From positions 28,231,151-28,295,150 of the forward strand of contig NC_089281.1 of the NCBI RefSeq assembly GCF_963678975.1: a stretch of DNA of 64,000 bases, given 5' to 3'. A program made the position numbers and the translations under genes. The notes below the pieces were generated by a model. The model searched no databases and was not told the DNA's origin. It saw nothing but the letters and a program-made list of their open reading frames with translations. Positions 52,301 through 63,299 of the stretch are shown piece after piece (the stretch's first letter is position 1; each line of letters begins with the position of its first letter). The DNA comes from Dysidea avara. Taxonomy: Eukaryota > Porifera > Demospongiae > Dictyoceratida > Dysideidae.

Positions 52301-55300
52301 TAGAGTGAGCTGTAAAATGCTCATCAATGCCTGAGGGAATTCTTAACCTAACGAGCAATATAAGACAATGAAAGTGGTGTGTGCGGAGGGATAATGGAGG
52401 GATAACTGCAAGGAATAGCTTCTGTACTCCATCAGTTCTCAGCTTGTTTGTGATGGACTCGTAAGCTCCAATGCAGACTACTAAGCACAGTTGCTTGTCC
52501 TTATAAGTACTTGGTTGTAAGCATTGCTCATCATTAGGCTTTGCTTGCCAGTCCTAAACATGGCAGACCACTTGTGTACGAGTGACTTGATAAGGAGAGT
52601 CTGAGAACATCTCTTCCCTAGCACTAGTGTTAGTAACATCACCAGCTTTTGAGTTAGCCTCTTTAGGATGAGGCTCTCATTTGGGACCATCTTGGAATGT
52701 TAGCACCTTGGATACATCTCAGGTATGAGTATATCATGGCCATAAGTTAAAAAAAACTCCTTTGAGGAGTCGGTGGGTGCTGTCCCACTGGGATTCCTTC
52801 AACTGGGGTAGTGATGAGGACAGTGCTGAGCAATAGCAATTTAGGAATTTGTGCTGCCTCCAGCTTCATACTCATCTGCCAGGAAGCTGATACATCTGCT
52901 GTAAAGGAAGGTAAGCTCTCTTTGCACACTACATATTCCACTTTCGCCAGGCAGAGTTATAGTTAATGCTGGTCTTGCCCTTCCAAGAGCAAAAGATAAG
53001 CCTGGAAGCATTCTCTGGATTCTCTCTGGTCTGAGATTTTCCCTGATACCTTCCAGGCAACCAAGAGTAGTTGACATTCTCTCACTGGGCAGTTGTAATT
53101 TGGTGATTTGGACAGGAGGTCTGGAGTCGGTGGTAGGACGCCTACTATCATGGTGAGCAGCACTGGAAACCATTACTTAACATATGTATTGGAGTGGGAA
53201 AGTTTAAAGATGTACATATACTTACAGCTACTCAACATGGAGGTGAGTACCCTGAGTCATATGTAGTTATAGCTGTCTCAAGGACTGTTTAATCGTGGGT
53301 TCATGTGCACGCACAAAATCAACAGCTGGTGGAGGGCAATGCAAAGAAACATGTTGACTTTCCCTTACCCCTTCATACAATCCTAAACAGTTTTAGGTGG
53401 CCTTAACCATTTATTGATTACATGTGTAAAAAGCATGTGCACACACATGCGTGCGGTACGCGTGCATGTGTGCACATGTGTGTGTAATGTGGCATGGGCA
53501 TGCACACATCAGACTATATACAAAAAACCAACATGTCAATGGCATAGCTAATACCTCCGAACACATTAATAATGTTTATGCAAAGGAAACAGCATACAGC
53601 ATTGATAACAAGAGTCTACATGCCATTAGGAATCAAATCAATCTATTATAATCACCTGCACGTGGATCTTTGATAACACATTAATGCCATGATCCTGCTA
53701 CTTTAGCAACAATTTAATTTCATCACATAATATGCTTTCAAGTAATGAAACTTCCATGATTCTATAGATGCCAATTGGTTCTGAAATTATTGATCTACAC
53801 ACAAACACCTTTATCCCAATTCAAACTTTTTCTGCTATTCTACAGTATACGTTAAGAACATATTATGGTTATAAGTAAAGAGTACAATAAACACTGAGTT
53901 GTGTGGACAGCCAAACGTTAGTGATAGTTATAAATAGTACGTCAGCTAATAGAGTTTTGCATAGCACCATAGCTTCAAAATTAGATTACTTTTATACTTT
54001 GCAGGCAGATTATGAAAGCCATACAATATGCTTAGCACCTGGAGGTTTAAAAGGTGACATTATACAGTCGTTATTGTACATTGCACTGAACACAGGAGCC
54101 ACAGTAACATTAACTAGAACCATTTCATGAAACTTTATGAACATAACAGCTTCAGCCAGTTAGACAAATTTGAAAAAGACAGGGATTAATTCAGGGGCAT
54201 GCCTGGGCTTCATTTAGTAATTGTCAAAACAAAGAAATGGATATATTGTGGGAAATCTTATCACCCATGACAACAGATTTGATTTTTCACACTAAGACCA
54301 CAAAGCTACATGAATGAACTATCAAATTTTACAATCACAATCAACTAGACTTGAGTGGCGTGCTTTGCTGGCTCCTTTCCCCAAACACAGTGATAATCCA
54401 TACAAGCAGTCAAGTACCTAACGGCTAGCTGGCCAGCCCGGGGATGTTGTATGTGGTTGTAAAGCTCTGTGGTGTTGAATAAAGACCTGTGATGTAAATT
54501 TCAATTCATTTTAGCCACCTGAACGGCCCATAATTTGGCCTAATTGTTCCTCTTTCATTTTGTAAACAATCTCTTGCCCACCCAATTTGGAGCTTACCTG
54601 ATACAGTCAACATCGAGTTAAAAACTATCAAATGGCAGGAAAATCAACTGTTGGCTACTTGTATAGTGGAAGATAAGGAATTGGTGAAAAACGTGTGAAA
54701 ATTTGATACACATAGCTTCAACCATTGGTGAGTTACAACACTTAAAACCGGCATTTCTTGATATTTTTTAAATAGGCAATAAGACCTAGGTCACATATTG
54801 AAAATATTGTGCTCTGCTTGCTTTTGCAATACAGTGGCTAGTGGAGTGATATTTAAAACAAGGTATGCCTTAAAACAAACTCACCTCGCTTGTGGTACTG
54901 CTGCTAATTTTCATATTCTTTTTGTATCTTACCTATCAACATTGATTTACATGAGACTACAACATAAATGAAGATGACATGGTACTTACTGTCTTGCAGT
55001 TTCTTAAGGCAACCATTACTCTCCGCCTACTTCGTCTTGATTTCATTATCCTTAAGCTAAAGTGTATAAATTTACGTAAAGTGTGAGAGGAAAAATGAAA
55101 AAAAGGATTTACTACACAGCATATGCAACATAAGGAATAGTGTAAACTTTTACTGTTTTAATACACCAAGTATAATACAGACACTTGCGCCTACTGTGAG
55201 AATTAACTTACCAGCACATGTAAATACAGCAAAATAGCGCAGCAAGACAGAGTAGTGCGGTGAGTCCACAAAGTAATATAAAACTTATAGAATCAGCTGT

Positions 55301-55324
55301 GCTGTTATCTTGGGGGTCGCTCAT
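46386..55324 (-). CDS. RING-H2 transmembrane E3 ligase-like protein (RNF24/RNF122-type), minus strand
   Basis: Exons supported: 55324-55212 (start MSDPQDNSTADS, one hydrophobic segment about residues 14-37), 55056-54990 (basic MKSRRSRRR), probable 19-bp exon 54903-54885 (QQYHKR), then the RING exons 46631-46552 (CVICLEDF, CPCEHCFHE) and 46500-46386 (CLYNWV, CPVCKQRL, stop TAG). The first two exons join in frame (180 nt, 60 aa). At least one middle exon between 54884 and 46632 is not resolved; a weak candidate is 54613-54639. A single N-terminal membrane segment plus a C-terminal RING-H2 is the RNF24/RNF122 layout: membrane-anchored ubiquitin ligases. The RING exon is 80 bp, as in the plus-strand paralogue. 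The large intron contains the DIRS-like element. Linking the 5' and 3' exons rests on strand, phase style and paralogue architecture, not on a transcript. Confidence 0.7.
48174..48635. mobile_element. MITE family 1, instance B (copy 2), inserted in DIRS-like RT
   Basis: Identical to 23042-23503, with TGACA duplications on both sides (48169-48173, 48636-48640). It splits the RT frame just before CIDLKDAYL. Confidence 0.9.
49624..50011. mobile_element. 388-bp MITE with perfect 26-bp inverted repeats, in DIRS-like element
   Basis: Ends TATAGTATGTTCACGTTGAG... and its exact complement (49986-50011). The target is TA: taking the element out restores the coding frame from RILNL to AVFRGINS, so it jumped into a TA dinucleotide of the pol gene. 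TA targeting points to the Tc1/mariner group. Confidence 0.88.
50329..52123. mobile_element. 1.8-kb foldback-type element with very long inverted arms
   Basis: Left end TGGGTAGTTGGAAAAGGC, right end its complement GCCTTTTCCAACTACCCA, flanked by TTCCAGT (50322-50328, 52124-52130). Imperfect arm similarity continues inward over several hundred bases: TTATTTTTCATACCTAACG with GTTAGGTATGAAAAATAAC-like complement, CACCTAATAGGTGGA at 50919 with its partner at 51580, ATCGATTGTGGG at 50979 with CCCACAATCGAC at 51518. Near 51600-51790 it has repeated GTGCATTATAACTTATAATG palindromes. No transposase seen. Confidence 0.75.
52131..53170 (-). pseudogene. Tyrosine recombinase of DIRS type, frameshifted
   Basis: Minus-strand fragments in order: LTFLYSRCISFLADEYEAG and PVEGIPVGQHPPT (N-terminal core of DIRS recombinases) from about 52990 to 52750; LTQKLVMLLTLV near 52655; HFTAHSTRATSATAAA with the catalytic H-x-x-R at about 52310; AGWSREDTFTKFYYRP containing the probable tyrosine nucleophile near 52205. 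The pieces are in different frames, so the gene is dead. Its orientation is opposite to the RT of the same element. Confidence 0.75.
53300..53424 (+). repeat. Right terminal repeat of the DIRS-like element
   Basis: GGTTCATGTGCACGCACAAA, AACAGCTGGTGGAG and GCAATGCAAAGAAACATG match the complement of the left end (46735-46846 and 21603-21714). The outer part (CTTCATACAATCCTAAACAG, TTTAGGTGGCCTTAACCATT) matches the internal copy at 50258-50318. Confidence 0.7.
53425..54884. other. Intron of minus-strand RING gene, right of the DIRS-like element
   Basis: Begins with an alternating purine-pyrimidine palindrome (53436-53480). The rest shows no supportable gene. A donor-like site at 54593-54598 (minus strand GTAAGC) follows a 27-bp candidate exon 54639-54613 (FNSMLTVS). 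That exon may belong to the RING gene but is not proven. Confidence 0.45.
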
Positions 55325-55473
55325 CTCGAGGGCTATCTTAAAATTTCCAACATCTTCGGGAACTATATAACGTGCGCTATTTAGAGTGTAAACAAACTGT
55401 CAAGTCACGTGCTAGATCTAGTTGCTGAGGTGTCAACGAACCGCACAACCTAACAGATGAGACGAGAGATGAG
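55325..55473. promoter_or_regulatory. Shared 149-bp promoter between head-to-head RING genes
   Basis: Only 149 bp separate the minus-strand start codon (55324) and the plus-strand start codon (55474). It contains an E-box CACGTG at 55406-55411 and a TATATAA-like stretch near 55363. With so little space both 5' UTRs and core promoters must lie here or overlap the coding exons, unless upstream untranslated exons exist. Confidence 0.6.
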
Positions 55474-58400
55474 ATGCTTTGTGATTCTATTACGTGTTTA
55501 GTGCTTGTGGCTATAGTATTGGGCAGCATTATAATTGTCCCCCTGAGTATCGGGTGTTGCTTCTACTGCTGTTACAGACGGAGAATACGAAGACGGTACA
55601 TAAGATATAGTAGCATGCTAAGCTACAACAATCAGTTTTGCATGTTATGTATTTGTCATTCTAAGTGTGGGAGGAAGCTTGTATAGCCCAGAGCAACTGC
55701 TGTAAGTAAAAACAAGTGTACACTAATTAGATTGATGTAGTGTGGAGGTGTTAGGGGTCTGATTTAGGGAAACATCAGTTCTAAATTGTAGGGCTTATAC
55801 AGACACTGTAATAGTTGTTGAACCAGCTCATGATCGTAATCACATTAGATCTAAGGTATTGGTGTTTGCTTGACTACATAGTCTACCAAGCTGTCTGGAT
55901 CAAGTCACCTGAAATTTGTTTTTCTGCATTGAGCATAGTTTTCAGGTTTCTGACTCCCTGTGCTAGAGGCTAATTTATTGCCTCCCTGCAGGTCCCTAGA
56001 GAGATAGTTGAACAATGACAATGTTAGATAGTAAAAGTTTCGCTAATATAGTACTAGTGGTAATGCAAACACTTTTTACGCTGGTTAGCTAGCTTGCTAC
56101 ATGCCTTACTATGGTACACCATATTTGAGATAACTGTATACAGATCAGAATTGCAAAACTGTTCTGCCGGTTTAGACAGTAGAGTACCATCACAAAACTT
56201 TTCTGTGTTGTGTGTTTATTGAGTATATGGTGAAGGGTCTGGATTAGGAGAAACCAGTACTGGCTTTACTAAGCATTTTATGCTGGTGGCTTCTTAGGCA
56301 AGATCCTCTCTAGGTTGCATTATTTGACTGTATCTGTAATTGTTGACAGGCGAACATTGGAGTACTATCGTCGTTTGCTGTTTGAGCCAGTTTCAACATC
56401 GATGTTGGACGATGATTCTCAACAGCTATTAAATGACTCATACGAATCATACCCAGGTTCCTACGGTGGAGTCAACAGCACTCAACTCACACCCCAGCAT
56501 TGCATGGAACGCTGTAAAAAGGTGTGCAGTAATGTTAGTATATGAATAGTGGTGCCATTGTATTTGTGCAGGTTCTTTTCATGAGAAACTCTTTTGAGCA
56601 TAGACATGGGTCAATAAATGAGGTATATTGTATGTTTGCCATTGTGCTCTTGTTAATGTGTGTTCTTGTTGGCTTAGGTGTGTACAATATGTTTGGAAGA
56701 ATTTCAGAACAGGGAGTTCATTATGGTTTGTCCATGCCAACATGGTTTTCATGAAAAGTGAGCAAAATGTGATCATGTGTTATAAGTGGCTAGAGGTCAT
56801 GAAGTCATATGACCCCAGTTTTTGCCTATTTATGTAATCATCTATATTAGGTAACCATTACTTGTTCACATTACACCAGCACATGAGCAGAAATAAAAAT
56901 ATTGTAATTTATAATCTGTATTTTATTCCAAATACTGTCTATAGTGAGGCTCAGTCATAATCTGATTAGGCAGTTTGCAATCATTAGACACTGACTATTC
57001 TATTACAAGGCTAAAAGCATAGTGTTTATATTGGTAATGAGTGTAAAAATTACAGTATTTAATTTATGGCTTAATGCATAGCTAGTGACTAAGCAAAAGA
57101 ATTAGACATTTTGTGATGCAATTATGAAACTTTGTGCACAAATTGCTCTCTTTATGACATTTGTTTTACCACCACATATTTCACCTTTTGTGACCTTTTG
57201 CATTGAAATTCATCATTTTTGTCTTCATCTTCCTGTGGCATCATTTTACAATGTTAAATCATATTTCCAAATTAACCTCTAACCATCATAACCACCATAT
57301 GGCGGATTGATGTAATAACTTACGTGCTGAGTACAATTTCGACTTCGCTACAGCTTGTTTGTGGATTTAATAATGCAGTGTGCTTACCCTGAAATCCTCA
57401 CACCCACGGGGTGCCAGTTATTGGGAGGTTTCCCTCGCAGATTATTGCACGAGAGTTACATAATCACGGAAAATGTCTCATCGTGACAGAAGACTAGTTT
57501 GTTAGTTGTTTGAGTTGTTAACTGCGTCTATCATTAAGAAGGAATGAAAGAAGATGGTCTGTAGCAATGGGGACAGACACAAGCTACTTTTTCAAGACAT
57601 GGCATGGTAGCCATGCATTTCTTTATGCATGTGCATTGAGCATGACAGTAGAAAACTCGAAGAAACTAGACTTGATGTGAATTGCTCTGTAACACCTTAG
57701 AACAGCATTAGAAGTAATTTTATGTACTATCAGCTAGTTTTATAGAGATAGGATCATGTTTATACCATTTTTGTGATTTATTGTGAATTTGTTTTGTTGC
57801 GACGTCATTCAAGATTGCAAAACATGTGATTATTTTGTGTACAATAAAGTCATGTGTGTGTCAGTGGGTGGGAGAACAATCTTAAAAACTATCCATATAT
57901 TTTATTTTATGGCTGTAAAAGGAGCCTAAATATTTCAAGGGGGAAATTTTTTTTGCTGATTTTGCAGTTTTAGGGGTTATCAACAAAAATTTTATCCTTG
58001 AAATATTTAGACCTCCATATAGTCTAATACATTTTGGGAATGTTTACAAATCTGCGAAAATGTTATTTTTAGCAACATTGCTCAACCTCGAAATATTTGC
58101 CCTTTTAATATTTAGGCTATACGGCTGGGGAGTAATTGACACTACACAACGACTTGCTCCATGTATCACAACTAGGCAGGTTGTAACAGCAACGTTGTTA
58201 TACGAAACGAAATGCTATCATGTATCACCTTTGTTACAATGTTAGACAGCCCATGGCCAGGGGCCATTCTATCTCACCTGGCTTACAATCGTTGTACAAG
58301 GACAGATATACAAAGACTGCCACATAATAGCACACTGCTCCTTAGCAATGACGTGATTTGTTTATGATTACATCATAAACTTGAGCAGCTTCACGTATAA

Positions 58401-61125
58401 ACAACTCCCTGATGCATTGCCCCTTTAATAACAATGTTGTGGTTTATGCTGTGTAAACAAAAACACCTTGATCGAGTTTCTTAGTCCATAGGGAGCATTT
58501 TGATATATAGTTACTAAGTGAATATCCGTACAGGTTGGCTACTACAGCCCATTTTCGGTCCATGCTTGCTCTACTGGAAAACCTAACGGTTAGAGGGTTA
58601 AAGGTGTTGATGTAAGAAACAATTTGACTTTGTTTGAAGTGAATAACTCATTCCACGTCAAAGTTATGGTCACTTGATAGTCGTAAATTTGTGGCTGATA
58701 TACCTGGTCACATAACTTTTCACCAAGTTGTTTCTTTCAGCAGACCTTTGAAATCATGTTTTAACCATATAAGTTAATACCTCAAGGAGATAAAGACAAA
58801 AATGATGAATTTTCAATACAAAAATGGCTGTAAAGGTCATCGTCAAATATGCGATGACACTATATCAAAACTAGCATAAGGAGAGCAACTGACATAGAAA
58901 GTTTCTTAATTGTATCACAAATAATACATTCATGCTGCTCTACAAGTATTTTCCCTTTTGGCAGTTTGACAGCTACCATAGGCCTTACTTAGGCTGTAAG
59001 ATAAAACTTTTCTATGAGAGTACATCCAGTATTTTTCTAGTGGCTGTAGTGTTTACACCAGCCCTGCTTGTGTTTCATGTTTTAGACAAATATATTAAAC
59101 AGTACGGTAGTACTGTTTAAGTAGGGATCCCCCAAAAATGACACACACCACCTAAAATTCTGCCTTTAAAAATCATCCTAGAGACATCTTAAGCAATGAA
59201 AATCACCTTTACAGAATAATATTAGTCCATCTTACATCAAATACAGCATTGAAGACACTTACAGGCAGCCAGATATAGAATTTTAAGAAATTTGAATTTT
59301 TGCCAGCCTGCCTGACCACAGTCGCAAGGCTGGAGGCCAGACGAAACAACGCTTGGCCACCATTTTATGCCATAATAACAAACTCACCAGTGGCATGTAG
59401 CAATCAGGCTGTTCATCCTCTTCTTCATGCAATGAAGCCATATCAAGGCATTAATTTACCGTATCGACACTCCTTGAGTAGCATATTTAGACGCCACAAA
59501 ATTATGTGTTTGTGCTTCTTAGATACCTGTAATTTCATAAGACCACGCCCATTAATGAATTAATAGTGATCTAGCATTCCTCTCAACAGTTTATTTACAT
59601 GATCATGATGACCACACACCCTTATTATTAGTTTAGCTGTATTTATAATACTAGCACAGTGAAAATATGAAATAGTGACATGCCCCGGTAGGTGAAAGGC
59701 TGACTCAAGATACCTTAATACAGCAGTCACCCTAATAGAACAGTCACACATGTATAGCTGTATGTCATTTCTTGTTTCACTACTTTTTATCGCTTGGATC
59801 CCTACTTCATTTTATAATTTTCTATATTAGTTATATTTAGTTCTTTGATATTGTACATATATTTTTGTTTACAGTGGAACCTCAGTTATCCTAACCCTGG
59901 GGACCACTTAATATTCAGATAACTGAAAAAGTCCATAACTCTGAAGTTGTGTATAATAAAACAATGTTAAGGTATTTTAATTGTGAAATTTAAACCTAAT
60001 AGAATGCTAACTAACTATAATAGAACGATCATTTTTGAAGTTAATGAAAGTTTTAATAACTGGAGTTTAGATAATTGAGGTTCCACTGTATATACCAACC
60101 CACTGGTCCTGTATTGATAATGGGCTATTAATAAATATGTAGTGGCTATTCATCTCGTCCAGTTCTTGACACCGACTTATATTCATCTGGCACTTACCCA
60201 TCATAACTCTAGTATCAGCACACTAGTTGTATGAAGGTAAGCTTTTGGTGAGTTTGAGGCGAGCTAGGGTTGGAGCGAGCAAAGCAAACTTGAGGTTGGT
60301 GTTAGGTTAGGGTCAGGTTCAGCCTTGGTTTTGGTTTCTTGTTCACCCAATCTTCTATATACAGATTTCTTATTGAATCACATTTATAAGATAGAAAAGT
60401 AAGAGGGCTGGGTAGCTAGCAACAGTAGCACAGCCGGTACCATACTGACCTTTCACGCCGGTGGTCCAGGTTCAAGCCCCAGGAATTTTTTTTTTTTCCT
60501 TTCTTTTTTTCATTTTATTTGCCAACTTCTTTGTAAGTTTTTCATATGGATCTGGACGAATAGCCCCTTCCAAATAAATATCCATCCATACCTATTGCAT
60601 GTTGCCTTATCCTCCAATTGAAGGGGTCAGTGGCAAAAGGGGACAAGTGCCATTTGAAAATTTAGGCAACCGTGTGGTGGGCATTAAACAGAATTTTGGG
60701 ACATAATTGAATTATTGCAATATTTGCTTTGAGACTGCCATGAACTTGTAAATTCTGCTGTTTACTTAGTGACAACATTATTCACATGGCTAAAACAAGC
60801 CATTTAAAATTATAAGAAATGAAAAATCTAAATTGGCACATGTCCCCCTTTTCCACTGACCCCTTCAATTATACCTGTGGTATGTCAACCCTGAGAATCT
60901 CTCTAAAATGGGCACTTTATTTATAAGTCAGGTCTGCCCATTTGGTTGCTGCTTTTTTTTTATCAGAAAGTTTAACTGTATTTGCCAACCTGCTGCTACT
61001 TTGTTGTGTGACTATGTGTAGAGATTTTATTTTCTTTCTGAAATAGGTGTTTGCTGGACTGGTTCCAAAAAGCTTCTTTTCCGCAGTTCAAGTGTCCGAT
61101 ATGCAAGCAGGCAATCATTCAATGA
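55474..61125 (+). CDS. RING-H2 transmembrane E3 ligase-like protein (RNF24/RNF122-type), plus strand
   Basis: Exons: 55474-55595, 56350-56521, 56572-56622, 56678-56757, 61047-61125; 504 nt, 167 aa, phases consistent, GT-AG introns. Residues about 5-34 form one membrane segment (SITCLVLVAIVLGSIIIV) followed by cysteines and a basic RRRIRRR. The middle is acidic and serine-rich (LDDDSQQLL). The C-terminus is a RING-H2: CTICLEEF, CPCQHGFHEK, CLLDWF, CPICKQ, with the expected C-x2-C, C-x-H-x2-H and C-x2-C spacing and a Pro after the seventh Cys. Likely a membrane-anchored ubiquitin ligase. The stop follows the last RING residues closely, as in RNF24/RNF122. The last intron is 4.3 kb and full of MITEs. 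The divergent neighbour at 46386-55324 is its paralogue. Confidence 0.88.
57926..58010. repeat. 15-bp perfect inverted repeat in RING gene intron
   Basis: CTAAATATTTCAAGG (57926-57940) and its complement (57996-58010) around a 55-bp spacer. A further related AAATATTT motif lies near 58093. It may be a small MITE relic; no target duplication was identified. Confidence 0.5.
59872..60088. mobile_element. Mariner-like MITE, 217 bp
   Basis: Ends CAGTGGAACCTCAGTTATC and the complement GATAATTGAGGTTCCACTG, flanked on both sides by TA. CAGTGGAACC-type ends on a TA target are typical of pogo/Tigger-related Tc1/mariner elements. No transposase. Confidence 0.85.
60405..60560 (+). mobile_element. tRNA-derived SINE
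   Basis: TAGCACAGCCGG (from 60426) fits RNA polymerase III box A and GGTTCAAGCCCC (about 60468-60479) fits box B, at tRNA-like spacing. A T-rich run and an unrelated tail follow. The tRNA fold is degenerate, so this is a SINE head, not a working tRNA gene. The 3' boundary is unclear. Confidence 0.6.
60616..60870. mobile_element. MITE with about 40-bp inverted arms
   Basis: Left AATTGAAGGGGTCAGTGG followed by AAAAGGGGACAAGTGCC. The right end is the near-perfect complement ending CCACTGACCCCTTCAATT. 255 bp, no coding capacity. The flanking duplication is not clear. Confidence 0.8.
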
Positions 61126-61604
61126 GATTTATTGTGTTCTCATTTTTTTTTCAACAATCACTTTTGTATCCATGTTTTGACTTCTATAATTATACCATCA
61201 TTTTTATATAATTATGCAACACATTTCAAGATTCCAAAGACAATCCTTACGGTGAGAGATTTTCTACACTACAGCTACCACCTTTGGTCCATATGGGCAC
61301 CACAAAATTTATTGAATTGTATATCTAATTATTTTAATAGGGATATTGTCCATTGTTTTCAGCTATTGTGCAAAGAGTATGTTAAGTGGGGTGAAGGTTA
61401 AAATCATAAGTACGTTTTTGAAAACAAATACTTGAAAATAGTAGTCATGTGTTCAAGACGAAACATGCTCCTGTAAAGTACTGACTAGTTGCCAAGCACC
61501 TTAAGTTTTGTAGCTGTGTTTGTCTGCAACAGAAGTAGATGATGGGTGTAGCTGTGTTTATGATGTAATGTGGAAATTGAATATGCGATGTATATTGTTA
61601 TTGT

Positions 61605-61660
61605 TATTAAAACTTTACAGTGACCAGCACTGAAGGTATTCTCCTGTAGGAGGAAGTACT
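61605..61660 (+). repeat. Dispersed ACAGTGACCAGCACTGAAGG repeat, instance 2
   Basis: Shares TTATTA..ACTTTACAGTG and ACCAGCACTGAAGG with instance 1. It is followed by TCTCCTGTAGGAGGA, a small palindrome, as in the copy at 62009-62070. Confidence 0.55.
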
Positions 61661-62702
61661 TATTTTGAAAACATTTATATTACATGTGAGGCGCATGCAG
61701 TATTATATTGAAATGATGGGTAGTTTCTATGATGTGGATACATTGACATTTCCTCAAGTAATCTGAATGATGCTACATCTGAACTTAATAGCTAGGATAT
61801 GTTGCATAGGTATAATTATTTATAAGTATGTATATATACTGCGTATACATCAACTTTGTATAGTACTCTGGGAAGGTTGTTAGAATACTTGAAAATGTGG
61901 ATGACCCTAGGCTATTAATGATTGTCTAATTCTGTATACAGTTTTAAATCCTTAACAGCAGATTGCTTGATTTTATTACAGTTATGTGCTGATCTGCTGT
62001 AATTTATTAAGGCTTTACAGCACAAGTGTTGAAGGTCTGTAGGACACCTGGTCCTACAGCCTGTTTAAAGTTGTTACAGAAAGTATGTTTGAAAAGGTGG
62101 AGAAATTACTGACATTAGTGACATTGTACGATATCCATGGTAACTACAAGTTCAGATAAGGTACAAGGGATGGTGGCATCTTCAAATTGCTTTAATCACT
62201 GGTGCTGGTAGAGGAATCAGCCTGGTTCATCTTCTTTGTACCATCTATGTGTATACTAACCAGAGTGACGTCAGAATCCCTAGCACTCCCCCATGTATTC
62301 TGAGGGAGGGGTGGGATATGTAACATGCATTGATATGGGTATGTCAGGAGACTATACAATGCCATTTATATTCCTATTCTTTAACACACCAATGAATAAC
62401 TTTATTCCTGTCAAAATCATATCTTTTTCTGTGCTAATTTTGCTTGTAGTTGAACATTGTGGCTATCCAATGAAACACCAATGATTGCCAATAAATCAAC
62501 AATACTCTTGGTAAAATTTATTGAAAAATATCATTAAACACTTAAATCTATTGCAATCCTAAGTGGATTATTCTATGATCACACCAATGTTCTCAACTAT
62601 TCACTGGACAGTAGAAAACTGTTCCTGAAAATTTCATCATGATTGCTTAGTGCATATAGGAGATATAAAGCAATATGTGCAGTAGTGTAAAACGATCGTG
62701 CA

Positions 62703-62754
62703 ATACTTGGGAGATTAATATTAAAGGTTAACATTCCCTTAATCTCCCAAGTAT
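62703..62754. repeat. Perfect 16-bp hairpin
   Basis: ATACTTGGGAGATTAA (62703-62718) and its exact complement (62739-62754) with a 20-base spacer. It may be a MITE remnant. Confidence 0.7.
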
Positions 62755-63299
62755 GGCAGTTAGCTGTACTGAATTATATCATTCTTTCAACCTGATAAAT
62801 TAGATGAACTAATGAAGTAAGAAAAAATCATGGCGAGGCATATGTTCTGCTGTATAAAGGCACTGACTGTTCTATTAGGGTATATAGATCTCGTACAAGT
62901 TAGCACATATCATGCAGGTATTTTGGTGTATTGCTACTGAGGACATAGAGCACCTTAAGATTTACTTCCTGGACCAGATGGTCCAATCTATTGTGCTACT
63001 AAGTCTGGAGTGATATTATTTACCCAAACACTACGTGTATGCAAACAAAGTGAGACATTACAATAGTGTGATGTGATTCTGTATTCTGTAGCCAATTGTA
63101 AAAAGTGATGAAGTTAACTACAGCAATAATTTGTCAAAATTGTCTCTAGCAGATACTTCAAATGAATTATTTAGAGAACATGCGGGCACAATCATAGTTA
63201 ATCGTTTTAAGAGCTCAGAACACACAGTTGTTATAGATGCATTGCTGTTCAAGGAGAAAATGGCTGCTATTGACTATTTGGCCATAACTTAAGCCATAT

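Larger units (their letters stand above)
46735..53424 (+). mobile_element. DIRS-like (tyrosine-recombinase) retroelement with three nested DNA elements
   Basis: The left terminal repeat (about 46735-46846) reappears inverted at about 53300-53365; both share AACAGCTGG and GCAATGCAAAGAAACATG. A related internal copy lies at about 50230-50328, continuing at 52124 (TTCCAGTTCAGTCA), reminiscent of the internal complementary region of DIRS1. Plus strand: gag-like frame from 46877, RT and RNase H to about 50165. Minus strand: tyrosine recombinase 52131-53170. Nested: MITE 48174-48635, MITE 49624-50011 and a foldback element 50329-52123. Without them the element would be about 4 kb. Numerous stops show that it is inactive. 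Confidence 0.75.
56758..61046 (+). other. 4.3-kb last intron of the plus-strand RING gene
   Basis: No coding exon that I can support. It holds an inverted repeat (57926-58010), a mariner-like MITE (59872-60088), a tRNA-derived SINE (about 60405-60560), a MITE with 40-bp arms (60616-60870), and the dispersed CTAATAGAACAGTCA motif near 59733. Confidence 0.6.
61126..63299. other. Region 3' of the plus-strand RING gene, no gene seen
   Basis: Presumably begins with the RING gene 3' UTR. It then contains dispersed repeat copies (61605-61660, 62009-62070), a TGACTGTTCTATTAGGG motif near 62866 and a strong hairpin (62703-62754). Short open frames on both strands show no recognisable motif. Confidence 0.5.

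Noticed and set aside
55474..55686. Single-exon 70-codon membrane protein
   Set aside because: The frame past 55595 is intron. The GTACAT donor at 55596 joins in phase to 56350 and on to a complete RING-H2 domain.
60415..60490. A functional tRNA gene
   Set aside because: Box A and B are present but the stems do not fold convincingly and a T-run with an unrelated tail follows; a SINE fits better.
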